From Chloroflexota bacterium (GTDB lineage: Bacteria; Chloroflexota; FW602-bin22; JACPRP01), in the NCBI GenBank assembly GCA_016210495.1, contig JACQUC010000134.1, positions 1-26,231 on the forward strand: a DNA stretch of 26,231 nt. Direction: 5' to 3'. Below are positions 13,180-19,210 of the stretch, one piece after another (the stretch's first letter is position 1; every line of letters starts with the position of its first letter). The notes beneath the pieces are model-generated. The model was not told the origin of the DNA and made no database searches. It saw only the letters and a list, made by a program, of their open reading frames with translations. The position numbers and the translations under genes are program-made.

Positions 13180-15799
13180 ATGTCACTTCCCCTGTAAGGG
13201 CGTCGACTGTGATCTCGCTATTTCGGCGACCCTGCGAAGCCGCAGTGCCCTCCGCCTGTCCCTCCAGCACCACTGTCCAGCGCAGCATCTGCCTGCCGGT
13301 CAGCTCGGGCCCGATGTCCAGCGAAATGGACTCCTTCGCAGGTGCATACTCGACTGCGGCCATCGCGATCTGGAGGGCACGCTCCCGATCGATCTTGGGG
13401 TCGGTGGGAACGGTCACCTGCACGTCCCTGGCCGAGTAGATGGCCACCCGGCCCTGTCGATCCAGGATGATTTTGACCGCGTTGGGAGTTGGGACGCCAT
13501 CAAGGTGCTGTCGCCATTTGAACACGAAGCCGCCGATGAAAGGACTGGACTCCTCCGGCCCCCGTTCCGTCTCCAGTTGGTTGCTGTAAAAGCTCGGGTA
13601 GTGCCTCAGCGCGAAGTTGAGTGCGATTGCCTCGGCCTCTACCTTCCCTATTCTGAAGCTCGAGGTCGGCGGCTCCTTCTCGGAAAACATCGACACGACC
13701 AGGTAGTTTTCGGCATCCACGAAGTAGTAGTCGTAGCCGCTTTTGAGAATTATATCCCGGTAGCCGTGTTCCTCCAGGTGAACGTAGGAGAGGTCGAGAT
13801 TGCGGCCCACGAACTGGCGTACGCTGGCCCTTGCCCTCTCTATCTGGGCCAGCGTAATGTCGTCATGGGCCTCGGCTGACATCTGCATTCTGGGAACCAT
13901 CGACTGCGAGAATATCCAGAAGAAAACGAGGCTCGTTCCGAGGACGAGAGCGAGGTGAGGCAAAGCCGGCGCGATGCGACGCAGGGAAACTGCCCGCAAT
14001 CTTCGAAGGCGAGTGGCTGCAGGTTGGACCGTGGCGTCCCGCGGCGCGAGCCAAAGCACCACCACTACGGCGAGCAACGTCCCGATGGCGATGACGATGA
14101 ATTGCAGGGCCTGGATCGTAGCGTTGCCAAAGAGCGCCGGATGGAGGCTCAAGCTCTGGCCGGCCAAAGACAGACCGGCTTTGAGAACGGACAACGCTTC
14201 GCCCAACAGGTGGTTGAGGTTGTGGGCCAGATGGACGGCCAGGCCGAGGGGAATGAGCGCGTAGGCGTAGCGGGTCATATCGGAAGAGAACCTGACCCCG
14301 GAAAACCGAGCCGAAACGACCGATGCCGCGGCCAGAGCGGCTATCCAGGTCGCAAGGGCGCCCAGCATCGCCAAAGTGAAGATGAGCGGGTAGCTGTCGA
14401 TGCCGAGGCGACGAAGGGACGCCTCGAATCCGGTCCATGCCTCCAGCATGACCACGGTCTGGACGGCGACCAGTCCCAACAGCAGCGCAGCGAAGAGCGC
14501 CTCTTCCCAATTCCGCTGGCGAAGATTCCACATCTCCTCGCCAGGGAACCGTGCTCTCAGGCGGAGGGCCTGGTGCTGGCAGGATTTGATGCAGTTGCCG
14601 CAGAGATTGCAGTGCCGGTTGGAATCCATGGTCTTGGGGAAGACGAACATGGGGCAGCCACCAGTCCGGTCGTTTCCTCGAACGCAATCGAAAGTGCGGC
14701 ACTTACGGCACGTTTCGCCATCGGCTCGCAGCTCCAGGATCGAGGTCATAGCGTAGTTGCTGGACATGCCGCCGATGAAGCACAGGTGGCGGCACCAGGC
14801 ACGGCGTTCGTAGAGAATGCCGCAGTACAGAACCCCGGCGATCACTACGATGAGGAGAAGCGCGCTGCGCGCGGGGGATTCGACGAGGCCACTGACCGCG
14901 TCCAACCAGGTGATGAGCAGAAAGGCGGAGACGACGATCCAGACGCCCCAGCGCTTGAGCCAGGCAGGAACTGGCCGGCGCTGGCCGAGAAAGCGCTGTA
15001 CGAGATCGCTGAACCCCGACATGGGGCACACAGCACACCAGAAACGGCCCAGGAAAAGGAAGATCAGTGGCAGGAGCGGCCACCAGATCACCCAGACAAG
15101 CGAAGACCCGAGATTGTCGTGGGCACTGGTCGATCCTGCGAGCAGGAAGTAGAGAATGAGCAGAAAGAAGAGGGCCACGGGAATCTGGAACACGGCTGGA
15201 TACCAGCGGCTCCGCAAAAAGCGCGAGACCCAGATGCTGCGAAGCAGGTCGACTGATTCTCTGCTGGACAGGACACGCGTGCCTCGCTTGAGCAGTAGCA
15301 CGGTGGTGAAGGTGGCGGCGACGGATGCGAGAAACGCGCCGACAACGGGCCAGTTCATCCCCCTCGGTGGCGGCTGGGAAATCACGTCCAGCTCCAAATC
15401 GGTTTTGCCCGTTGCCCCCGGGCTTCTTACCCAGACCTGCACCCTCCACCGGCCGGCCATTGGCAGGGCGCTGGCCACGAGGTACTCGCCACTGCCTTTC
15501 TGCGGAACAGCGGTAACCCTGACGGGTACCGTCCGGTTTGCTCCGACCGCGGGCATCTCGGGCATCCCCGGGTTGTCCCTCGGGTCCATCCAGGCGGTGG
15601 CGACGACTTGCGCCTTGCCGAGGCGACGTTGCTGCTTGTCCATTGCCAGCACGGCCAAACGGACTTCCTGGCCAGCCAGAGGGTATGCGGGCTCCACTCT
15701 GACCTGGAGCTTGACCTGGCTGTCGGCCAGTGCGACTGGGGGTGGCACAAACACGGCCGTGATGGTAAGCGCCGCTAGCACGAGGAGGATTCTACGCAC
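13160..15799 (-). CDS. NosR/NapH-like membrane polyferredoxin with YtkA-like and PepSY-like domains
   Basis: A protein of 879 residues that probably carries electrons across the membrane. In order: signal peptide (1-25); a YtkA/FixH-like beta domain (about 27-140, with MDPRDNPGMPEMPAV and GEYLVASALPMAGRWRVQVWV); membrane helices from about 150; the NapH/NosR-type pairs CAVCP (Cys255, 258) and CRHLC (336, 340); Cys364, 367, 372 and 382; a [4Fe-4S] motif CNLCGNCIKSC (397-407); four or five more helices with a His-rich one, HLAHNLNHLLGE (523-534); and C-terminal PepSY-like segments (about 650-740 and 800-879). GTG 15799 overlaps the upstream Rieske-like gene by 25 bases, and an extended -10 lies at 15839-15844. 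The combination is unusual; donor and acceptor are unknown. Confidence 0.88.
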   Translation of the reverse strand: MRRILLVLAALTITAVFVPPPVALADSQVKLQVRVEPAYPLAGQEVRLAVLAMDKQQRRLGKAQVVATAWMDPRDNPGMPEMPAVGANRTVPVRVTAVPQKGSGEYLVASALPMAGRWRVQVWVRSPGATGKTDLELDVISQPPPRGMNWPVVGAFLASVAATFTTVLLLKRGTRVLSSRESVDLLRSIWVSRFLRSRWYPAVFQIPVALFFLLILYFLLAGSTSAHDNLGSSLVWVIWWPLLPLIFLFLGRFWCAVCPMSGFSDLVQRFLGQRRPVPAWLKRWGVWIVVSAFLLITWLDAVSGLVESPARSALLLIVVIAGVLYCGILYERRAWCRHLCFIGGMSSNYAMTSILELRADGETCRKCRTFDCVRGNDRTGGCPMFVFPKTMDSNRHCNLCGNCIKSCQHQALRLRARFPGEEMWNLRQRNWEEALFAALLLGLVAVQTVVMLEAWTGFEASLRRLGIDSYPLIFTLAMLGALATWIAALAAASVVSARFSGVRFSSDMTRYAYALIPLGLAVHLAHNLNHLLGEALSVLKAGLSLAGQSLSLHPALFGNATIQALQFIVIAIGTLLAVVVVLWLAPRDATVQPAATRLRRLRAVSLRRIAPALPHLALVLGTSLVFFWIFSQSMVPRMQMSAEAHDDITLAQIERARASVRQFVGRNLDLSYVHLEEHGYRDIILKSGYDYYFVDAENYLVVSMFSEKEPPTSSFRIGKVEAEAIALNFALRHYPSFYSNQLETERGPEESSPFIGGFVFKWRQHLDGVPTPNAVKIILDRQGRVAIYSARDVQVTVPTDPKIDRERALQIAMAAVEYAPAKESISLDIGPELTGRQMLRWTVVLEGQAEGTAASQGRRNSEITVDALTGEVTSIVDWG

Positions 15800-16230
15800 T
15801 TCCGCTCCCGGAACCTTGGCCTTTGTTGATGACGTTGCATTATATCACGTGCATAGTGCGGTCCGCAGGTCGAGGTAGCCTCCCGTTGCACAGCCACTGG
15901 AGGAAGCGCAAGCGAAGTGGCGGCTGGAGGTTCCGGCGCTGTTGCTCCCTTGTAAGTTAGAAATAGCACGGCCGCGCGTTTCCCTTTGTCGACCGCCAAC
16001 GGCGCGTCGTACGTTGGGTCTATCTGCAGTTGCGTCATCTCGCCGATCTTGAAGTCGTCCGCCGGGTCGGCCTCGGCCCAGTTCACTTGAGGCTCACTGG
16101 TGGCAGGAAAAGCGACGTACCTCGATAAAGGGAGGCCAAGGATCGTGGCTATCGCGGCTCCGATGCCACCCATTACGTGGGTGATAAACCGTCTTCGGGA
16201 AACCGTTTCTACGTCAACTTTGACGCTCAT
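15775..16230 (-). CDS. Rieske-type protein N-terminal region lacking the [2Fe-2S] domain (truncated)
   Basis: A reading frame of 151 residues. The start resembles Rieske subunits of quinol oxidoreductases: a twin-arginine-like SRRRFITHVMGGIGAAIATI with a membrane anchor (about 12-38), then VNWAEADPADDFKIGEMTQLQI. The family continues with a cluster domain holding CTHLGC and CPCHG motifs. None is found in this or the other frames, and only about 150 bases remain between the last family-like residues (VLFLTYKG) and the next gene start, too few for it. The tail is Pro/Ala-rich and then unlike anything recognisable. It is most likely a truncated gene, though a small membrane-anchored protein cannot be excluded. 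An operator-like repeat at 16302-16327 lies upstream. Confidence 0.6.
   Translation of the reverse strand: MSVKVDVETVSRRRFITHVMGGIGAAIATILGLPLSRYVAFPATSEPQVNWAEADPADDFKIGEMTQLQIDPTYDAPLAVDKGKRAAVLFLTYKGATAPEPPAATSLALPPVAVQREATSTCGPHYARDIMQRHQQRPRFRERKCVESSSC
15839..15844 (-). promoter_or_regulatory. Extended -10 promoter of the polyferredoxin gene
   Basis: On the minus strand TATAAT (15844 to 15839) is preceded by TGA, giving an extended -10 (TGN-TATAAT). The predicted start is near 15832, with a leader of about 33 bases to GTG 15799. It lies inside the tail of the truncated Rieske frame, so the polyferredoxin need not depend on the upstream promoter. Confidence 0.5.
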
Positions 16231-16301
16231 ATTGCCAGCTTTTGGATATTCTTAGCGGGTTCTTACTCAAGACTAGCTTACAGCAAGCCACTTAAGAGGT
16301 T

Positions 16302-16327
16302 ATGAGCGTACACTGAGAAAACGCTGA
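16302..16327 (-). promoter_or_regulatory. Candidate OmpR/PhoB-type operator of the Rieske-polyferredoxin unit
   Basis: On the minus strand TCAG occurs at 16327-16324 and 16316-16313, and the near copy TCAT at 16305-16302: three words at 11-base steps in the direction of transcription. The stretch CTCTCAG-N7-TCAGTG is shared with the operator at 3319-3344. The -10 is not clear; CATAAC or TAACCT just after the repeats are weak candidates. Confidence 0.5.
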
Positions 16328-16346
16328 GAGTGGGGTTTGCTGAAGA

Positions 16347-16398
16347 CTTGCCTCGTCGGGAGAATGGCTGCCAAGGAGCCATCTTCCGACGAGGCAAG
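16347..16398. terminator. Long inverted repeat between the repeat-cytochrome and Rieske-like genes
   Basis: Arms at 16347-16369 (23 bases) and 16377-16398 (22 bases) are complementary except for one mismatch and one bulged base; the loop is 7 bases. It starts 36 bases after the stop of the cytochrome gene in its direction of transcription, the right place for a terminator. Only UCUUC follows, not a U run, so it may instead block exonucleases or be a repeat element. Confidence 0.5.
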
Positions 16399-16433
16399 CT
16401 AGGAGGAGACCTATCCTGTCTACATATACCTAC

Positions 16434-17936
16434 TTAACGGCTGGTGGCGAGATTTTGAACGAACGCAATCAGGGCTGTGAGCTCGTCATCGCCGATCTGG
16501 GATGCGCCGAAAGCCGGCATGCCCTCGGCACCGCTGCGCACGATGGACTTAATGGTGGCGTCGTCGTGCCAATGGGTTAGCGATGGGCCCACGCCGCCCT
16601 GGCCAGTCGACCCGTGACAAGCCGAGCAACCCTTACTCGCGTACACCTGCTGCCCCCCGTTCACAAGCTCGCTTGGCGCAGTGGACATAGCGGGAGAGGG
16701 CATCGAAGGCGCCATTGGCATTTCCTGCGCCCGCGTCATTGCGGGTGGCGTCTGCTCCATCATAGCACCTGGCCCCTGTATCGGCATCTGCACCGTCTCC
16801 TGCCCGGCCCTCTGCTCGACCACCCATTTGTCGTAGAAGGCGTGGGTGAGGTCGTGGGAAATGGTGCCGACTTTGGAAACCGCCTCCTTGGCCGCGTCGA
16901 GGTCCTCTGCCTTCAGAGCAGCCTCGACGGGCTTGAGGGCCTCATCCAACTGGCCGATGGTCGACTCCATCTCGTGGGGCCACGCGATGTGGGGTGTTAG
17001 CCAGCCGAGTCTGTCGATCTTTTCGATGCCGATGCGGCGGCCCGAGTCGTTGCCCTGCTCCCAGTTCCCGATTTGCGCTCTGAGATCGTTGATGTTATCG
17101 CTGACGTCCAGGTAGCCTGCGTGAACCATGTCAGCTTCGCCGCGGGCCTCGATAGAAGCCATCCAGCGGTCGTAGAAGGCGTGGGTGAGGTCGTGGGAGA
17201 TGCTGCCGACGATGGAAACCGCTTCCTTGGCCGCGGCAAGGTCCTCCGCCTTGAGGGCGGCCTCGAGTGGATCGAGGGCCTCTGCCAACTGCTCGATGCT
17301 CTTCTCCATCTCCTCGGGCCAGGATACGTGGGGAATAACCCAGTTGAGCCGGTCGATCTTCTCGATGCCGATGCGGCGGCCCGAGTCATTGCCCTGCTCC
17401 CAGTTGCCTAACTGCGATCTGAGATCGCTGATGTTGGTCGTGACGTCCAGATAGGCGGCGTGCGTGGTGGCAGCGCTCGCCTGGCCCTCGATAGAAGCCA
17501 CCCACCGGTCGTAGAAGGCGTGGGTGAGGTCGTGGGAGACGCTGCCGACGACGGAAACCGCATCTTTGGCCGCCGCAAGGTCCTCCGCCTTGAGGGCATC
17601 CTCGAGTGGCTCGAGGGCCTCTGCCAATTGCTCGATGCTCTTCTCCATCTCCTCGGGCCAGGATACGTGAGGAATGACCCAGTTGAGCCGGTCGATCTTT
17701 TCGATGCCGATGCGGCGGCCAGAGTCATTGCCCTGCTCCCAGTTGCCCACTTGAGCTCTAAGATCGTTGATGTTGGTACTGACGTCCAGGTAGCCCGCGT
17801 GGACCATGGCGTCGTGCACGCCCACGGCCGATTCCGGTTCTTCGTGGGCGCCGGTCCCCTTAACGATGACCAGACTGACTAACAGCGTGGCTACGAGTGC
17901 AAGAACCAGTGATTTGCTGATTGCCTTCCGGGACAT
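16434..17936 (-). CDS. Exported protein with three 113-residue repeats fused to monoheme cytochrome c
   Basis: A protein of 500 residues starting at ATG 17936, with AAGGAG upstream. A signal peptide (about 1-30) is followed by three near-identical helical modules starting at His46, His159 and His272. Each contains HA-x-YLDV, the invariant GNWEQGNDSGRRIGIEKIDR, then L-x-W, PH-V/I-x-W and SHDLTHAFYD, so at least four His per module are strictly placed. After a Pro/Met-rich linker (about 376-420) comes a class I cytochrome c: CSACH (437-441), GVGPSL and the axial Met473 in EGMPAFG. The cytochrome would depend on the Ccm system encoded upstream. The module family is not one I recognise; the His pattern suggests metal or heme binding (inference). 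The gene stands alone between two hairpin-forming regions. Confidence 0.9.
   Translation of the reverse strand: MSRKAISKSLVLALVATLLVSLVIVKGTGAHEEPESAVGVHDAMVHAGYLDVSTNINDLRAQVGNWEQGNDSGRRIGIEKIDRLNWVIPHVSWPEEMEKSIEQLAEALEPLEDALKAEDLAAAKDAVSVVGSVSHDLTHAFYDRWVASIEGQASAATTHAAYLDVTTNISDLRSQLGNWEQGNDSGRRIGIEKIDRLNWVIPHVSWPEEMEKSIEQLAEALDPLEAALKAEDLAAAKEAVSIVGSISHDLTHAFYDRWMASIEARGEADMVHAGYLDVSDNINDLRAQIGNWEQGNDSGRRIGIEKIDRLGWLTPHIAWPHEMESTIGQLDEALKPVEAALKAEDLDAAKEAVSKVGTISHDLTHAFYDKWVVEQRAGQETVQMPIQGPGAMMEQTPPAMTRAQEMPMAPSMPSPAMSTAPSELVNGGQQVYASKGCSACHGSTGQGGVGPSLTHWHDDATIKSIVRSGAEGMPAFGASQIGDDELTALIAFVQNLATSR
16824..17801 (-). repeat. Three tandem 339-base coding repeats
   Basis: Repeat units begin at 17801, 17462 and 17123 (minus strand), an exact 339-base period equal to 113 codons. 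The first two are the most alike at DNA level, including long identical stretches in third codon positions, which points to recent duplication; the third has diverged in its second half. Confidence 0.9.
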
Positions 17937-18546
17937 TTGTAACTCTCCTTACCCAAAGAAGTTTTCCGGCCGCGGCGACGAATACTTCCCGCATCTCCGG
18001 CGCGGACCAGTGTGCTGGAAGGTGCAAGATACCACCCAACAACTGGATTCTAGCGGCCACTTCCGGGGAGAGCCATCGGGCAGAGAAGGATTTTTCTGTC
18101 GAGAGAACAATGGTTTGGAGGCGATGACAACAACGTGCGCGGGGTAAACAATACGATGACTGTCTTTGTAGTTTTTTGTGTGATAGTTATGTCATGCAAG
18201 ATGCTAGCGAAGGGCGATGATACCGATTGTGTATGGATGCCCCCTGAATTATGGGTTGGCAAGCGGGTCGGCAGCAGTGGCATCGCGGCGCTGAAGCAAC
18301 CGCTTCTCCGAAGGAGTCCGGAGTCCTTCGGACAGGCCGCCGGGCAGGAGATGTCGCCAGTTTGCGGCCTGAAGCGGTCCCTTCAGGGCCGCGATGCCTT
18401 CCCTGCCTCACTATATGCAATATCGGTTGTATCCAAAGGCATTTGGCTTAAGGAGGTGGAGCGCGAGGGCATAGGGGAAACTGCGGACTGCGAGTTAAGC
18501 CGACAAGTGGTTTGGATGTACCTTGGCCAGGAAAGTCCGGGTTGCC
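17937..18546. other. 610-base region without a convincing gene
   Basis: It separates the repeat-cytochrome gene from the response regulator upstream of it, both on the minus strand. The part 17937-18240 should hold the promoter of the cytochrome gene, but I see no good -10/-35 pair. The part 18270-18407 is a strongly self-complementary element. A plus-strand frame of 143 residues (18135-18566) crosses both; it has no recognisable domain and overlaps the regulator's end, so I do not call it a gene. Confidence 0.6.
18270..18407. ncRNA. Candidate structured RNA or cruciform element (three-way junction)
   Basis: Nested complementary arms give one consistent fold. The outer stems are GGCAG (18270-18274) with CTGCC (18403-18407), and 18279-18296 with 18381-18398 (18 pairs, one mismatch). 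Inside is ACCGCTTC (18299-18306) with GAAGCGGT (18371-18378). This opens into two hairpins: TCCGAAGGA (18307-18315) with TCCTTCGGA (18324-18332), and AGGCCGC (18334-18340) with GCGGCCT (18364-18370). The junction leaves a single unpaired base. All stems except one mismatch are perfect. It matches no RNA family that I recognise, and the transcribed strand is unknown; a mobile palindromic element is the main alternative. Confidence 0.5.
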
Positions 18547-19206
18547 TTACGAGTTCAGGTCGATGACGCCCCTGCGAATGGCATACTTGATCAAGTCGGC
18601 GCGGCTTTTGAGATTGAGCTTCTCCATGATTCGACCTCGATGGGTTTGCACCGTGCTGGGGCTGAGCGTCAACTGCACGGCGATCTCGTGGTTCGTAAAG
18701 CCTTCGGCAATCAGGCGCAGCACCTCTCGCTCGCGGTTGGACAGGCACTGATAGCTATCTCCCTCTTCGCCGAACCTGACTCGGCGCAAGTAATCGGCCA
18801 CCAGCCGTTTACTCAGAGAGGGTGGCAGGTATATCTCGTCTCGGTATGCTGCCCGAATAGCGTGAAGCAGCTCGTTGGAAGCCGCTCCCTTGAGAACGTA
18901 TCCGGAGGCGCCCGCCTCGAGACTGCGGAAAAAGTGGTCGTCGCTATCGTGAACGGTTAGCGCCAGAACTTTGGTTCGGGGGCAGCATTCCTTAATGCGC
19001 CGCGTCGCGTCTATCCCGTTCATCTCCGGAAGGCCCAAATCCATTAGCACGACGTCGGGGTTGATCTGTGCGGCCTTTGCAACGGCCGATCGGCCATCCG
19101 AGGCCTCTCCCACAACCTCCATATCCGGCTCAGCCTGCAAAAGCAAGCGGATGCCGTCCCGCACGATGCCATGATCCTCCACTATGAGAACTCTTACCTT
19201 CTCCAC
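18547..19206 (-). CDS. NarL/FixJ-family response regulator
   Basis: A protein of 219 residues. The receiver domain (about 4-120) has the acidic pocket VEDH, the phospho-acceptor Asp56 in VVLMDLGLPEMNG, LALTVHD and the conserved Lys of GYVLKGA. The LuxR-type helix-turn-helix (about 150-210) has LSNREREVLRLIAEGFTNHEI and STVQTHRGRIMEKLNL. It starts 4 bases after the stop of the kinase gene upstream, so the two form one operon and a cognate pair. The targets are unknown; the nearest downstream gene is the repeat-cytochrome. Confidence 0.95.
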   Translation of the reverse strand: MEKVRVLIVEDHGIVRDGIRLLLQAEPDMEVVGEASDGRSAVAKAAQINPDVVLMDLGLPEMNGIDATRRIKECCPRTKVLALTVHDSDDHFFRSLEAGASGYVLKGAASNELLHAIRAAYRDEIYLPPSLSKRLVADYLRRVRFGEEGDSYQCLSNREREVLRLIAEGFTNHEIAVQLTLSPSTVQTHRGRIMEKLNLKSRADLIKYAIRRGVIDLNS

Positions 19207-19210
19207 TGCA

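Noticed and set aside
13955..15256. Long plus-strand frame of 433 residues
   Set aside because: It lies wholly antisense to the polyferredoxin gene, whose Fe-S motifs and helices are unmistakable. Its composition is that of a high-GC shadow frame.
15850..15900. CGPH in the tail of the Rieske-like frame as a leftover of the CPCH cluster motif
   Set aside because: The spacing and surrounding residues do not fit, and the first CTHLGC motif is absent.
16824..17801. Tandem repeats as a CRISPR or satellite array
   Set aside because: The 339-base units are in frame, code for a conserved protein module and have no spacers.
18270..18407. The self-complementary element as an integron attC site
   Set aside because: attC sites fold into one long imperfect hairpin with conserved end boxes; this forms a branched structure, no such boxes are evident, and no integrase or cassette genes are in the window.
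18135..18566. Plus-strand frame of 143 residues in the gap before the response regulator
   Set aside because: No recognisable domain or good start site, it crosses the self-complementary element and runs into the 3' end of a clear minus-strand gene. An AAGGAGGT near 18450 is not followed by a sensible gene.
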